A DNA stretch of 64,000 bases. It comes from Croceibacterium aestuarii. Lineage in GTDB: Bacteria > Pseudomonadota > Alphaproteobacteria > Sphingomonadales > Sphingomonadaceae. The stretch lies in contig NZ_CP131039.1 of NCBI RefSeq assembly GCF_030657335.1, forward strand, positions 1,240,001 through 1,304,000, written 5' to 3'. Position 1 is the stretch's first letter. Each line of letters begins with the position of its first letter. A model generated the notes under the pieces. The model saw only the letters and a list, made by a program, of their open reading frames with translations. It was not told the DNA's origin and made no database searches. Position numbers and translations under genes: made by a program. This document shows, piece by piece, positions 35,773 to 46,314 of the stretch.

Positions 35773-37431
35773 ATGGACTCGAGCGAAGACATCAGGACAG
35801 ACTGGCCGCTGCGCCCCTGGCTGCTCGCGGTCCTGCTCGGCGTCGCTGGGCTGCTGGTCTGGACCTTCGGCGGCAAGGGCGACGACGTGCCCTGGCGCGT
35901 AGCGGCCGCCGCCTTCGTCTTCTTTGGCGCCATTGCCGCGGCCTTCACCATCGAACGCGACCGCTGGAAGGAGCCGCTGGTCTTCGCCCTCGCCGCGGGC
36001 CTCGTCATCGCCGGCCTGGCCTGGCGCGCGGTCGCCGCGGGCGATCACTACGCGGTTCCGCAATACGGCCTCTTCGCCGGGATCGTCGCCACCGGGCTCG
36101 CCCTTCCGCTGTTTCAGGCGGGCTTTCACCGCACGCGCTTCGCCACGCCGTACCAGCAGGTGCATTACCACGTCTGGAGCGACGCGATCAGCGCCGGGGG
36201 CAGCCTCGCCTTCGTCGGCGCCTCGTGGATCGTGCTGGTGGTGCTGAGCGGGCTGTTCGGCCTGCTCAAGATCTACCTCCTGCGCGACCTGATGAACGAA
36301 GGTTGGTTCGGCTGGACCTGGTCGGGCGCTGCGTTCGGCGCGGCGCTCGGCATCCTGCGCGGACAGCTAAAGATCCTCGGCACGCTGCAGGCGGTGGTGA
36401 TGACGATCCTCTCGGTGCTCGCCGTGCCCCTGGCGCTAGGCCTGGTGCTGTTCCTCGTGGCGATGATCGTTTCGGGGCCCGAGGTGCTGTGGCAGGCGAC
36501 GCAGAGCGCGACGCCGATCCTGCTGTCGTGCGCGGCGGGATCGTGGGTGCTGGCCAACGCGATCCTGCGCGATTCGGACGCCGAGATGAGCGGCAACCGC
36601 GTGCTGCGCTGGGCGAGCATCGCGCTGGCCGCGGCGATCCTGCCGCTGACGGTGTTCGCGGCGGTTTCACTCGGCACGCGGGTGGCGCAGCACGGTCTCA
36701 GCCCGGAACGCATCTGGGGTCTGATCGCGATTGCCGTGGCCTGCGCCTATGGCCTCGCCTGGCTGGTTGCGCTGGTGCGCGGCTGGAAGGGCGGCTGGGG
36801 CGCGCGGCTGCGGCAGGCGAATCTGCACCTGGCCGCCGCGATCTGCGTCGTGGCCTTGATCCTCGCGCTGCCGATCCTCGACTTCGGCGCGATTTCCGCG
36901 CGCAACCAGCTGCACAGGCTCGAAAGCGGACAGGTGGCGCCGGAGGACTTCGATTATACCGCGCTGCGCTGGGACTTCGGCGACGCCGGGCGCGAGGCGC
37001 TGGCGCGGCTGGCGAAGAGCGATAATGCCAAAGTGGCCGAACTGGCGGCGGCGGCGCAGGCGCAGAAGGAGCGCGCCTATTATTCGCGCTTCGACGCCAA
37101 CAAGACCCGCGCCGACTTCAAGCTGCGCGTCCAGCCCGACGACGCCGACTTGCGCGAGGGCGTGCTCGATTACCTCGTCGCCAATCCCTTCCAGTGCTCC
37201 GAGCGCTGCGTGGCGCTCGATCTCGGCGAGGCGAGCGATGGCGGCCGCCGCGTGGCGATCGTGCAGGGCGGCGGTTACGTGGTCATCCGGCTGAGGCGGG
37301 GTGTTACTCCGGGCATCGAGGAGCCCCGAGCCGACGTCTATCCGCCGCTCAAGCCGGATTCGGTCGTCGAGGTCGGCGAAGGCCGCGTCATCCGCATCGA
37401 CGGCAAGACTGTCGGCCCGCCGCTCGATTGA
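35773..37431 (+). CDS. DUF4153 membrane protein
   Basis: The 552-residue protein has about ten hydrophobic segments in the first 380 residues, matching DUF4153, and a soluble C-terminal part with two Cys (FQCSERC) after about residue 470. The function of DUF4153 is unknown. An inverted REP pair lies immediately upstream, and part of it may supply the leader. It is followed by gatC after 36 bases. Confidence 0.7.
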   Translation: MDSSEDIRTDWPLRPWLLAVLLGVAGLLVWTFGGKGDDVPWRVAAAAFVFFGAIAAAFTIERDRWKEPLVFALAAGLVIAGLAWRAVAAGDHYAVPQYGLFAGIVATGLALPLFQAGFHRTRFATPYQQVHYHVWSDAISAGGSLAFVGASWIVLVVLSGLFGLLKIYLLRDLMNEGWFGWTWSGAAFGAALGILRGQLKILGTLQAVVMTILSVLAVPLALGLVLFLVAMIVSGPEVLWQATQSATPILLSCAAGSWVLANAILRDSDAEMSGNRVLRWASIALAAAILPLTVFAAVSLGTRVAQHGLSPERIWGLIAIAVACAYGLAWLVALVRGWKGGWGARLRQANLHLAAAICVVALILALPILDFGAISARNQLHRLESGQVAPEDFDYTALRWDFGDAGREALARLAKSDNAKVAELAAAAQAQKERAYYSRFDANKTRADFKLRVQPDDADLREGVLDYLVANPFQCSERCVALDLGEASDGGRRVAIVQGGGYVVIRLRRGVTPGIEEPRADVYPPLKPDSVVEVGEGRVIRIDGKTVGPPLD

Positions 37432-37467
37432 CTTGAAGGCTTTCGTCGGCGCGGCTAACGCGCGGCC

Positions 37468-37770
37468 ATGTCGGTAGACCGTGAAACCGTGGCGAAAATC
37501 GCCAGCCTGGCGCGCATCAGCATGGACGAGGGTGCCCTCGACCGGATGGTGCCCGAGTTCAACAACATCCTCGCCTGGGTCGAGCAGCTCGGCGAGGTGG
37601 ACACCAGCGGCGTCGAGCCGATGACGGCGGTGATCCCGCAGGCGCTGCGCCTGCGCGACGACGTGGTCGATGCCGACCCGCTGACCGGCGGCGGCATTCG
37701 CGACAAGGTGCTGGCCAATGCGCCAGCGGCCGAGCACGGCTTTTTCGGCGTGCCGAAGGTGATCGAATGA
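37468..37770 (+). CDS. gatC: Asp-tRNA(Asn)/Glu-tRNA(Gln) amidotransferase subunit C
   Basis: This 100-residue subunit stabilises the amidotransferase GatCAB, which converts Glu-tRNA(Gln) and, in some species, Asp-tRNA(Asn). [40 protein letters not shown] and the C-terminal [16 protein letters not shown] with FGVPKVIE are family motifs. It is separated from gatA by 166 bases that carry a repeat. Confidence 0.95.
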   Translation: MSVDRETVAKIASLARISMDEGALDRMVPEFNNILAWVEQLGEVDTSGVEPMTAVIPQALRLRDDVVDADPLTGGGIRDKVLANAPAAEHGFFGVPKVIE

Positions 37771-37790
37771 CAAGCGCAGCATTGCCATTC

Positions 37791-37934
37791 GATCATCCCG
37801 GACAGGCGCGCAGCGCCGCGTGTTCCGGGATCCACAACAGGAAGTGCGGAGCCGCCACACGGGCGTCTGCGGGCGGGGCGCAATGGACCCTGGAAGCGAA
37901 GCTATGCTTGCACAACCGAGTTCAGGGTGACGAA
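37791..37934. repeat. Mosaic palindromic repeat, copy B, inside the gatCAB operon
   Basis: The left arm is ATCCCGGA...TCCGGGAT (37795-37802 with 37824-37831). The right part, AATGGACCCTGGAAGCGAAG followed by a variable stretch and TTCAGGGTGACGAA, matches copy A at about 80 percent. The final AGGGTGACGAACT lies directly before the gatA ATG and would act as its ribosome-binding region. Confidence 0.75.
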
Positions 37935-37936
37935 CT

Positions 37937-39424
37937 ATGAGTGCGGAACTGACGAACCTCGGCGTCAAGGCGATCCGCGACGGGGTCGCCGCGGGCGATT
38001 TCTCCGCGCGCGAAGTGGCGGAGGCGTTCAACGCCAACGTCGCCGCGGCGCAGGATGCGCTCAACGCCTTCATCGTCGCCACGCCGGAAAAGGCGCTCGA
38101 AGCCGCCGACAACGTCGATGCCGACCGGGCGGCGGGCAAGCCGCTTGGCGCGATGGCGGGCGTGCCGATCGGCATGAAGGACCTGTTCGCCACCCGCGGC
38201 GTGCAGACCACCGCGGCGAGCCACATCCTCGGCGGGTTCGTGCCCGAGTATGAGAGCACCGTCAGCCAGAAGCTGTGGGACGCCGGCGCGGGGATGCTCG
38301 GCAAGCTCAATCTCGACCAGTTCGCGATGGGCTCGTCGAACGAGACCTCGTACTACGGCAACGTCATCTCGCCGTGGCGCAAGCAGGGCAGCAATGCCGG
38401 CCTCGCCCCCGGCGGCTCGTCGGGCGGCAGTTCGGCGGCGGTCGCGGCGCGGCTGTGCCCGGCGGCGACCGGGACCGACACCGGCGGCTCGATCCGCCAG
38501 CCCGCCGCCTTCACCGGCATTACCGGGATCAAGCCGACCTATGGGCGCTGCAGCCGCTGGGGCATCGTCGCTTTCGCTTCGAGTCTCGACCAGGCCGGGC
38601 CGATGGCGCGCGACGTCACCGACTGCGCGATCATGCTCGGCGCGATGGCCGGGTTCGACCCCAAGGATTCGACCAGTCTCGACCTGCCGGTGCCCGACTG
38701 GGCGGGCTCGCTCGACGCGAACCTCAAGGGCAAGCGCGTCGGCATTCCAAAGGAATACCGGATGGACGGCACCGACGCCGACATCCTCAAGCTGTGGGAC
38801 GACGGCATTGCCTGGCTCAAGGACGCCGGCGCCGAAGTCGTCGACATATCCCTGCCGCACACCAAGTACGCGTTGCCGGCCTACTACATCGTTGCCCCGG
38901 CAGAGGCCTCGAGCAACCTCGCGCGCTACGACGGCGTACGCTACGGCCTGCGCGATCTGCCCGACCACGCGGGTCTGCAGGACATGTACGCCGCGACTCG
39001 TTCCGCCGGCTTCGGCGACGAGGTCAAGCGTCGCATCCTGATCGGCACCTACGTGCTCTCCGCCGGGTTCTACGACGCCTATTACACCCAGGCGATGAAG
39101 GTCCGCACGCTGATCCGGCACGACTTCGAGGAGGCCTGGGCCAGGTGCGACGTGATCCTCGCCCCGACCACGCCGACCGCCAGCTTCGCGCTGGGCGACA
39201 AGGTCGACGATCCGTTGGCGATGTATCTCAACGACGTGTTCTCGGTCCCCGCGAGCATGGCCGGCCTGCCGGCGATAAGCGTGCCGGGCGGGCTCAACAA
39301 GGAGGGTCTGCCGCTCGGCCTGCAGATCATCGGCCGTGCGTTCGAGGAACAGGAGGTCCTCAACGCCGGCCTCGCGATCGAACAGCGCGCCGGGTTTACC
39401 GCACAGCCGGAGAAGTGGTGGTGA
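37937..39424 (+). CDS. gatA: Amidotransferase subunit A (glutamine amidohydrolase)
   Basis: This 495-residue amidase releases ammonia from glutamine for transamidation. The Ser-cis-Ser-Lys triad is in [10 protein letters not shown] (Lys) and [15 protein letters not shown] (Ser), with [14 protein letters not shown]. Its stop overlaps the GTG start of gatB. Confidence 0.96.
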   Translation: MSAELTNLGVKAIRDGVAAGDFSAREVAEAFNANVAAAQDALNAFIVATPEKALEAADNVDADRAAGKPLGAMAGVPIGMKDLFATRGVQTTAASHILGGFVPEYESTVSQKLWDAGAGMLGKLNLDQFAMGSSNETSYYGNVISPWRKQGSNAGLAPGGSSGGSSAAVAARLCPAATGTDTGGSIRQPAAFTGITGIKPTYGRCSRWGIVAFASSLDQAGPMARDVTDCAIMLGAMAGFDPKDSTSLDLPVPDWAGSLDANLKGKRVGIPKEYRMDGTDADILKLWDDGIAWLKDAGAEVVDISLPHTKYALPAYYIVAPAEASSNLARYDGVRYGLRDLPDHAGLQDMYAATRSAGFGDEVKRRILIGTYVLSAGFYDAYYTQAMKVRTLIRHDFEEAWARCDVILAPTTPTASFALGDKVDDPLAMYLNDVFSVPASMAGLPAISVPGGLNKEGLPLGLQIIGRAFEEQEVLNAGLAIEQRAGFTAQPEKWW

Positions 39425-40917
39425 GTACTTATCGCATCCAGGGCGCCACGGGCGAATGGGAGGTCGTGATCGGCCTCGAGGTCCACGCGCAGGTCACCTC
39501 CCATGCCAAGCTGTTCTCCGGCGCCTCGACGCAGTTCGGGGCTGAGCCCAACGCCAACGTCAGCCTCGTCGATGCGGCGATGCCCGGCATGCTGCCGGTG
39601 CCCAACCGCGAATGCATCCGCCAGGCGGTGCGCACGGGTCTCGCGATCGACGCGCAGATCAACAAGTGGAGCCGGTTCGACCGCAAGAACTACTTCTACG
39701 CCGACCTGCCGCAGGGCTACCAGATCAGCCAGCTCTACCACCCGCTGGTGGGCGAGGGGCAGCTGCTGATCGAAGCCGACGAGAAGGCCGGCATTCCCGA
39801 AGACAAGGTCATCGGCATCGAGCGCATCCACGTCGAGCAGGACGCGGGCAAGCTGATGCACGACCAGCACCCGACGATGTCCTACGTCGACCTCAATCGC
39901 TGCGGCGTGGCGCTGATGGAGATCGTCAGCCGTCCCGACATGCGTTCGCCCGCCGAGGCCGGGGCTTACGTCCGCAAGCTGCGCTCGATCCTGCGCTACG
40001 TCGGTTCGTGCGACGGCAACATGGAGCAGGGCTCGATGCGCGCCGACGTCAACGTCAGCGTGCGCAGGCCGGGCGAAGAATTCGGCACCCGCACGGAGAC
40101 GAAGAACGTCAACTCGGTGCGCTTCGTGATGGCGGTGATCGAGCAGGAAGCGCGCCGCCAGGTCGATCTGATCGAGGACGGCGGCACGGTGGTGCAGGAA
40201 ACCCGGCTCTACGATCCCGACCGCAACGAGACCCGTTCGATGCGTTCGAAGGAAGACGCGCACGATTATCGCTACTTCCCCGATCCCGACCTGCTGCCGC
40301 TGGAACTCGACGATGCCTTCGTCGAAGAGTGCAGGGCGAGCCTGCCCGAGCTGCCCGACGCCAAGCGCACCCGCTACATCGCCGAGCTCGGCGTGCCCGA
40401 ATACAACGCCCACGTCCTCACCGCCGAAGTCGAAACCGCGCGCTGGTTCGAGGTGCTGCTGAGCGAGACCGCCGCCGCGCAGGGCAAGTCCGAGGGCGAG
40501 GTCGCCAAGCAGGCTAGCAACTGGCTGCTGTCCGAATTCTTCGGCGCGCTCAACAAGGCCGGCCACACGCTCGAAGAGAGCCCCGTGAGCCACGAAGCGG
40601 CCGCCGAACTGCTGGCGCTGGTCGGCAAGGGGGTCATCTCAGGCTCGATCGCCAAGCAGGTGCTCGAAACCATGCTCGCCACCGGCGACAGCGCGGGGGC
40701 GATCGTCGAGCGCGAGGGGCTCAAGCAGGAAAGCGACAGCGGCGCGATCGAGGCTGCGGTGGACAAGGTCTTGGCCGACAACGCCGACAAGGTCGCCGAC
40801 TACAAGGGCGGCAAGCAGGCGCTGTTCGGTTTCTTCGTCGGGCAGACGATGAAGGCGATGCAGGGCAAGGCCAACCCGCAGGTGGTTAACGAGGTTCTGA
40901 AGGCGAAGCTCGGCTGA
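39421..40917 (+). CDS. gatB: Amidotransferase subunit B
   Basis: This 498-residue subunit binds the misacylated tRNA and transfers the amide group. [44 protein letters not shown] and [12 protein letters not shown] are family signatures, and a C-terminal YqeY-like domain is visible. The start is the GTG at 39421, overlapping the gatA stop (GTGA). The next gene starts in TGATG at the stop. Confidence 0.96.
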   Translation: MSTYRIQGATGEWEVVIGLEVHAQVTSHAKLFSGASTQFGAEPNANVSLVDAAMPGMLPVPNRECIRQAVRTGLAIDAQINKWSRFDRKNYFYADLPQGYQISQLYHPLVGEGQLLIEADEKAGIPEDKVIGIERIHVEQDAGKLMHDQHPTMSYVDLNRCGVALMEIVSRPDMRSPAEAGAYVRKLRSILRYVGSCDGNMEQGSMRADVNVSVRRPGEEFGTRTETKNVNSVRFVMAVIEQEARRQVDLIEDGGTVVQETRLYDPDRNETRSMRSKEDAHDYRYFPDPDLLPLELDDAFVEECRASLPELPDAKRTRYIAELGVPEYNAHVLTAEVETARWFEVLLSETAAAQGKSEGEVAKQASNWLLSEFFGALNKAGHTLEESPVSHEAAAELLALVGKGVISGSIAKQVLETMLATGDSAGAIVEREGLKQESDSGAIEAAVDKVLADNADKVADYKGGKQALFGFFVGQTMKAMQGKANPQVVNEVLKAKLG

Positions 40918-41390
40918 TGGGCGAGCCGCCGCGCCCGCCGTTGCCGCCGTTCACTGCCGAGACCGCCGCGCAAAAGGTGCGCATGGCCGAAGACGCCTGG
41001 AACGGCCGCGATCCCGAGAAAGTCGCGCTTGCCTATTCGCCCGACAGCCGCTGGCGCAATCGCGCCGAGTTTCTCCAGGGGCGCGCGGAGATCGCCGCCT
41101 TCCTGACGCGCAAATGGGCGCGGGAGCTCGAATACCGGCTGATCAAGGAGCTGTGGGCCTTCACCGCGAACCGCATCGCCGTGCGCTTCGCCTACGAATG
41201 GCGCGACGACAGCGGGCACTGGTTCCGCTCCTACGGCAACGAGAACTGGGAGTTCGACGCGCTCGGCTACATGCGCCTGCGCATCGCCAGCATCAACGAC
41301 TTGCCGATCGCGGAGAGCGACCGGCTGTTCCACTGGCCGCTCGGTCGCCGGCCCGACGACCATCCCGGGCTTTCGGAGCTCGGGCTGTAA
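40917..41390 (+). CDS. NTF2-like protein, DUF1348 family
   Basis: This 157-residue protein with an NTF2-like cone fold is recognised by [31 protein letters not shown] and [17 protein letters not shown] near the C-terminus. It belongs to DUF1348, a family of small enzyme-like proteins with unproven activity. It is coupled to gatB by a one-base overlap, so it is probably transcribed with the amidotransferase. Confidence 0.82.
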   Translation: MGEPPRPPLPPFTAETAAQKVRMAEDAWNGRDPEKVALAYSPDSRWRNRAEFLQGRAEIAAFLTRKWARELEYRLIKELWAFTANRIAVRFAYEWRDDSGHWFRSYGNENWEFDALGYMRLRIASINDLPIAESDRLFHWPLGRRPDDHPGLSELGL

Positions 41391-41404
41391 GCCGGCGTGC
41401 GCGC

Positions 41405-41866
41405 ATGCCGCTGACCATCGTCCTCGTCGAACCCGAAATCCCCGGCAACACCGGCGCGGTGGGGCGGACCTGCGTGGCGCTCGATGCCGAGCTGGTGCTG
41501 ATCCACCCGCTGGGCTTCGACATCAGCGATGCGCGGGTCAAACGCTCGGGCCTCGATTACTGGCCGCACGTCAGGCTGGCCGAATTTGCCGACTGGGACG
41601 CGTTCGTCGCGGAACGCCAGCCGCGGGCCGACCAGCTTTTCCTGTTCGAGGAACACGGCTCGGTCTCGTTCTACGAGCCGGACTACCCCGACGATGCGAT
41701 CCTCGTGTTCGGCAAGGAGACGACCGGCATCCCGCCGGCGATCTGGCGGGGCTATCCAGGGCGCCAGTTCCGTCTGCCGATGCGCTCGCAGCACATCCGC
41801 TCGCTCAACCTCGCCAACACCGTCGCCGCCGCGGCCTACCAGGCGCTGCGCGGCAAGCTGGCCTAG
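41405..41866 (+). CDS. trmL: tRNA (cytidine(34)-2'-O)-methyltransferase
   Basis: This 153-residue SPOUT methyltransferase acts on the wobble base of two tRNA-Leu species. VEPEIPGNTGAVGRTC, LVFGKETTGIPP and RSLNLANTVAAAAYQALR are the TrmL signatures, and the length matches the family. The ATG is chosen because the longer frame reaches into the preceding gene. Its stop overlaps that of the M16 peptidase on the other strand in CTAG. Confidence 0.93.
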   Translation: MPLTIVLVEPEIPGNTGAVGRTCVALDAELVLIHPLGFDISDARVKRSGLDYWPHVRLAEFADWDAFVAERQPRADQLFLFEEHGSVSFYEPDYPDDAILVFGKETTGIPPAIWRGYPGRQFRLPMRSQHIRSLNLANTVAAAAYQALRGKLA

Positions 41867-44730
41867 AACTCGCTCGCCTCGCGGTACTCGATCGGGATGC
41901 CGAGGTCGGCGAGCTGGCTGTCGATCTCTTTGCGGTCGCCGACCACCACGATGACCATGTCGTCGGGCTGCAGGTACTTCGCCGCGGCCGTATCGATCGC
42001 CGCGGCGTCCATCGCGCCGTAGACGGCGGGCAGCGTCGAGTAGTAGTTGTCGGGCCGGCCGAGCAGCTGGTTGTCGAGAATTCCGCCCAGCACCTGCGAA
42101 TTGGTCTGGAACGAATTGGGCAGGCCGCGCACGTTGCCGTCGGTCACCCGCTGCAGTTCCACCTGGTCGACGCGCTTGCCGGCCGGGAAGGCCCGCATGT
42201 CCGCCAGCATCGCCTTTATCGCCTCACCGGTCTTGTCGGTCTGTACCGGGCTGTAGGCCGTGGCCATCAGCGGCCCCTTCGTCGAACTGACCGAGGAATA
42301 GGCGTAATAGGTCCACCCCTTGTCCTCGCGCAGGTCCATGTTGAGCCGCGAGAGGAAGCCCCCGCCGATCACCTGGTTGGCGAGGTCGAGCGATTCGAGG
42401 CTCGGCGCGGTGCCTTCCACCGGCAGGACGTGGCCCATCATGATCATCGACTGCGGCGCGCCCGGCCGGTCGATTACCACCATGCGCTGCTTCGCTGGCG
42501 GAACGGCGACGGAAAGGTCCTTGGTCGGCGCGGGCGTAGCAGGAGCCTGCCAGTTGCCGAACGCCTGCTCGAGCAGCGGAAGCAGCCTGTCCATCGTGAT
42601 GTCGCCGACCACGGTGATCTGCGCCAGGTCGGGCCGCAGCCATGTCTCGTGCGCCGTGGACAGGTCGGCGGGCGTCAGGCCTTCGACCACGCTCGTCCGG
42701 CCGGCGGAACCGACCGAGCCATAGGGGTGCGCGGCGCCGTAGATCAGCGGCTTGAGCGCGCGCTGGGCGAGGGTGGTCGGCGTGGCCTGCTGTTGCTGGA
42801 TCGCCGCGAGGCGCTGGTCCCTGACCCGCGCCACGTCGTCGGCGGCGAACTTCGGGTGCCGGGCGATGTCGGCCATCAGCGTCAGCGAGGGCGCCAGGTT
42901 GGCGGTCAGCGCAGTCATGCTCACGCGGCTCGAATCGAGCGACGTGCCGGTCTCGATCGAGGCGCCGAGCCGCTCCTGCTCCTCGGCGATCTCGACCGCG
43001 CTGCGGCTGGTCGTGCCTTCCTTGAGCAGGTCCATCATCAGCGACTGGGTGCCGGCGCGGGCGTTGCCGTCAGCGGCATAGCCGGCGTCGAAATCGAGCG
43101 AGACGCTGACCTTTGGGATCGCCGTGCGCGTGGCGAGCGACACGGGGATGCCGTTTGACAGCGTGGCGTGGCGCACGGCCGGGAAGGTCAGGTCGGCCAC
43201 CGGCGCGACCGGCGGCGCTTCGCGCGCCGGTCCTTCTGCCACCGGCGGGGCCGGGGTCTTGGGGTCGGGCGGGGGCGGCGCCACGCTGCCTTCGTCTCCC
43301 CAGCCGCCCAGATCGGCTCCGTCGAGCGTGCGCTCGCCCGGCTCGACGACCAGGGTATAGGCGGGGCGGCCCAGCCACTTGGCGAGCGCCGCGCGGACTT
43401 GCGCCGGGGTCAGCGTCGCGGTTTCTTCGAGCGCCTTCTTGTAGTGCGCGGGATCGCCCGAATAGAGCAGCCCCTCGGCCAGTGTCGCGCCCTTGCCGCC
43501 CATGTCGCCGACCACTTCGAGTGCGCCGATCTCGGCCGAGACCGAGCGGGTTGCCGCGCGCAGCAGTTCGTCGCCCGTCGGGCCGTCGGCTACCAGCTGG
43601 TCGATGACTTCACCGAGGCGTCTCTCGGCCAGGGCCTCGTCGACGCCGGGCTTCACGACCATCTCGGCCTGGAGCAGGCTCGCGTCCTCGAACTGCTGGG
43701 CGTAGGCGCTGACCGACACGGCCAGTTGCTCGTCGCGTACGAGGATGTTGTCGAGGCGCGAGCTGGCGAGCCCGCCAAGCACTGTCATGCCGGCGTCGAG
43801 CGCCGCGGCGTCGGGAGCGTTGAGGCCCGGGCCGCTCCACACCTTGAAGATCTTGGTCGCCGGGACCTGGTCGGTGATGACCTGCCGCTTCGGCGCATCG
43901 AGCGTAACGATCGGCGAGGTCGGCTCGGTGATTTCGGGGCCGCGCGGAATGTCGCCGAACCACTTTTCGACCAGCGGCCGCGCGGTTGCCGCGTCGATGT
44001 CGCCGGTGAGCGCCAGGATGGCGTTGTTGGGGCCGTAATTGTCGATGTACCACTGACGCACGTCGCTCAGCGTGGCGGCGTCGAGGTCGGCCATCGAGCC
44101 GATCGTCGAGTGGCGATAGGGGTGGCCGACCGGGAACAGCGCATCGCCGATCAGATATTCGGTCAGGCCATAGGGCTGGTTGTCGCCAAGCCGCTTTTCG
44201 TTCTGCACCACGCCGCGCTGCTTATCGAGCTTGTCCTGCGTAACCGCGCCGAGGAGGTGGCCCATGCGGTCGCTTTCCATGAACAGCGTCAGGTCGAGGG
44301 CGCCGGTCGGCACGGTTTCGACATAGTTGGTGCGGTCGTACCAGGTCGAACCGTTGGTGCTGGTCGAGCCGGCGCCTTCGAGCGGAATATCGAAGTTGGG
44401 CACGTTCTCGCTGCCGCCGAAGAACAGGTGCTCGTAGAGGTGGGCAAAGCCGGTCTTGCCGCGCGGCTCGTTCTTCGAGCCGACCCGGTAGTAGGTCGTC
44501 ACCCCGACGACCGGCGTCTTGCGGTCGGTATGCACCAGGACGGTGAGTCCGTTGGGCAGGGTGAAGCTCTGGTAGGGAATGTCGACCGCATCGACCAGCT
44601 GCGAAAGCGGGGCGGGCTTCGCCGGCGCCGTGCTGGCCGCGGGCGGCGCGGTGGCGGCGATCTCGGGCTGGGTGGTGGCGCAGGCAGCCAGGACAAGGGG
44701 AAGGGCGGCGGAAAGGAAAAGGCGACGCAT
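41863..44730 (-). CDS. Double-domain M16 family zinc metallopeptidase lipoprotein
   Basis: The 955-residue protein has a lipobox (LAAC at about 14-17) and two M16 halves. The N-terminal half has the inverted zinc motif HLYEH (H97, E100, H101). The C-terminal half lacks it, as is usual for the non-catalytic half. A Pro-rich linker joins the halves (PPPPDPKTPAPP). Such periplasmic or outer-membrane M16 proteins degrade peptides; the substrate is not known. The start is the ATG beginning MRRLFLSAALPL; the longer reading frame that continues upstream is a shadow of the MFS gene. Confidence 0.9.
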   Translation of the reverse strand: MRRLFLSAALPLVLAACATTQPEIAATAPPAASTAPAKPAPLSQLVDAVDIPYQSFTLPNGLTVLVHTDRKTPVVGVTTYYRVGSKNEPRGKTGFAHLYEHLFFGGSENVPNFDIPLEGAGSTSTNGSTWYDRTNYVETVPTGALDLTLFMESDRMGHLLGAVTQDKLDKQRGVVQNEKRLGDNQPYGLTEYLIGDALFPVGHPYRHSTIGSMADLDAATLSDVRQWYIDNYGPNNAILALTGDIDAATARPLVEKWFGDIPRGPEITEPTSPIVTLDAPKRQVITDQVPATKIFKVWSGPGLNAPDAAALDAGMTVLGGLASSRLDNILVRDEQLAVSVSAYAQQFEDASLLQAEMVVKPGVDEALAERRLGEVIDQLVADGPTGDELLRAATRSVSAEIGALEVVGDMGGKGATLAEGLLYSGDPAHYKKALEETATLTPAQVRAALAKWLGRPAYTLVVEPGERTLDGADLGGWGDEGSVAPPPPDPKTPAPPVAEGPAREAPPVAPVADLTFPAVRHATLSNGIPVSLATRTAIPKVSVSLDFDAGYAADGNARAGTQSLMMDLLKEGTTSRSAVEIAEEQERLGASIETGTSLDSSRVSMTALTANLAPSLTLMADIARHPKFAADDVARVRDQRLAAIQQQQATPTTLAQRALKPLIYGAAHPYGSVGSAGRTSVVEGLTPADLSTAHETWLRPDLAQITVVGDITMDRLLPLLEQAFGNWQAPATPAPTKDLSVAVPPAKQRMVVIDRPGAPQSMIMMGHVLPVEGTAPSLESLDLANQVIGGGFLSRLNMDLREDKGWTYYAYSSVSSTKGPLMATAYSPVQTDKTGEAIKAMLADMRAFPAGKRVDQVELQRVTDGNVRGLPNSFQTNSQVLGGILDNQLLGRPDNYYSTLPAVYGAMDAAAIDTAAAKYLQPDDMVIVVVGDRKEIDSQLADLGIPIEYREASEF

Positions 44731-44834
44731 CGAGTGTCCCGTGATCGTGTGAAAGGTGCGTTCCCGCGTGCCTAGCACGCGCGCGCGCGAAGGGTCAGGC
44801 TTTCGACCAACGGCATACCGCGCCAGATGGGCGT

Positions 44835-46157
44835 TCAGGCCGCGGCGCTGCGGGCGATCCCCACCTTGACCGGCGCGCTTTCCTTCAACGCCCACATTGC
44901 GACGAGGCCGATCAGCGAGACCCCGGTCAGGTACCAGGCGATCGACATCGGGTTGCCGGTCACTTCGAGAATCCAGGTGACCACGAGTTGGGTCGAACCG
45001 CCTAGGAAGGTCACCGGCACGGCATAGACCAGCGCGAACACGCGGGCGCGCACCGCCTTGGGAATACTCTCGCTGATCGCGGCATAGACCGCGCCGTACA
45101 TGTAGCCCGAGATGTAGCTCAGGATCAGGTTGGCGCCGATGAAGCTGACCGCGTCGCGCCAGCTCGTCAGCCACAGGAAGCATGGCACCACCAGCACGCA
45201 GAACAGCGCCTGCGGCAACAGCATCACGTGCTTGCGGCCCTTGCGGTCGCTCACCGCGCCGCCAATCAGCACGGCGATGACCGAGATGCCGTTGTTGGCG
45301 AACTCGCCGGCGAGCGAGAGCGTGGGCGAGAGCTTGAGCGTGTTCTGCCCGTAGGTCGCCATGTACTGGAAGATGTAGGTCCCGATGGTGCCGGCGCCGA
45401 TGATGATCAGCCCGCAGACGATCGGCCGGATGTACGAACGGAAGCCCTCGTCCGCCGCGACCGGCGAGGTATCTGCATGGTGCACCGTTTCGGGCAGCGA
45501 ATTGCGCACCCACAGCGCGACCGGGACGATGGTGACGCCGAGCGCCAGAGCGATGCGCCAGCCGTAGTCGGACAGCTCCGCCTCGCTCAGCACCGCGGCG
45601 AGCAGCAGGCCGACTAGCGAGCCGATGGTGGCGGCGATGTTCTGGCTCGCCCCCTGCCAGCTCATCGACCAGCCGCGGCGCCGCGGGTCGGCGCCTTCCA
45701 TCATGTAGATCGTCGCCGAACCGACCTCGCCGCCGAGCGCAAAGCCCTGGATCATCCGCGCGATCACCGCGATCACCGGCGCGGCATAGCCGATGGTGGC
45801 ATAGCCCGGGGTGATCACCAGCAGGATGATCCCCGCGCCCATCAGGCTCATCGAGATCATCATCGCCGGCTTGCGTCCGACCCGGTCGGCATAGCCGCCG
45901 AGGATGTAGGCGCCGAGCGGACGGGTGAGGAAGCCGACGAAGAACGTCGCCAGCGAACCCATCAGCGAAAGGAATGCGCTCTCGGACGGGAAGAAGGCGT
46001 GTCCGATCTGGATGGCGAAGAAGGCGAAGGTGATGAAGTCGTAGAACTCGAGCCCGTTGCCGAGCGTGGCGGCGATGATCGCCTTTCGCCGTTCCTGCGG
46101 GGTCAGCGGGTGGTCGAACTCGGCGTCGGGGGCTGCGTCTGCGGGTACTTCGCTCAA
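44835..46157 (-). CDS. MHS-family (metabolite:H+ symporter) MFS transporter
   Basis: This 440-residue transporter has twelve helices with GGYADRVGRKPAMM and GALSD-like GGAVSDRKGRKHVML loops typical of the MHS branch (organic acid, shikimate or proline/betaine uptake). The substrate is unknown. No ATG occurs near the conserved N-terminus; a TTG at 46157 with AAGGGA six bases upstream is the best start (MSEVPADAAPD). A 16-bp perfect palindrome at 46231-46246 lies 74 bases upstream. Confidence 0.8.
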   Translation of the reverse strand: MSEVPADAAPDAEFDHPLTPQERRKAIIAATLGNGLEFYDFITFAFFAIQIGHAFFPSESAFLSLMGSLATFFVGFLTRPLGAYILGGYADRVGRKPAMMISMSLMGAGIILLVITPGYATIGYAAPVIAVIARMIQGFALGGEVGSATIYMMEGADPRRRGWSMSWQGASQNIAATIGSLVGLLLAAVLSEAELSDYGWRIALALGVTIVPVALWVRNSLPETVHHADTSPVAADEGFRSYIRPIVCGLIIIGAGTIGTYIFQYMATYGQNTLKLSPTLSLAGEFANNGISVIAVLIGGAVSDRKGRKHVMLLPQALFCVLVVPCFLWLTSWRDAVSFIGANLILSYISGYMYGAVYAAISESIPKAVRARVFALVYAVPVTFLGGSTQLVVTWILEVTGNPMSIAWYLTGVSLIGLVAMWALKESAPVKVGIARSAAA

Positions 46158-46230
46158 GGCACGTCCCTTCGCTAGCGGCGGGATGGGGTTTGATGCCCCG
46201 GAAGCGGTGCAAAGCCTAGGAAAAACTCGG

Positions 46231-46246
46231 ATTTGCCGCGGCAAAT
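46231..46246. promoter_or_regulatory. Perfect 16-bp palindrome between MHS transporter and clpB
   Basis: ATTTGCCGCGGCAAAT reads the same on both strands and lies in the 214-base divergent gap, 74 bases before the TTG start of the transporter. It is a likely operator; no adjacent regulator gene is present. Confidence 0.55.
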
Positions 46247-46314
46247 TTGACTCAGGACACTGTCAGCCGCGAAATCGAATCCTATATCCCGCACACAGCC
46301 GGGCGTGGCAGCCT

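Noticed and set aside
41863-46212. A single 1449-codon open frame on the minus strand that could suggest a giant fused protein.
   Set aside because: The upstream part is low-complexity translation in the wrong frame of the MHS transporter; the lipoprotein signal at 44730 marks the true start.
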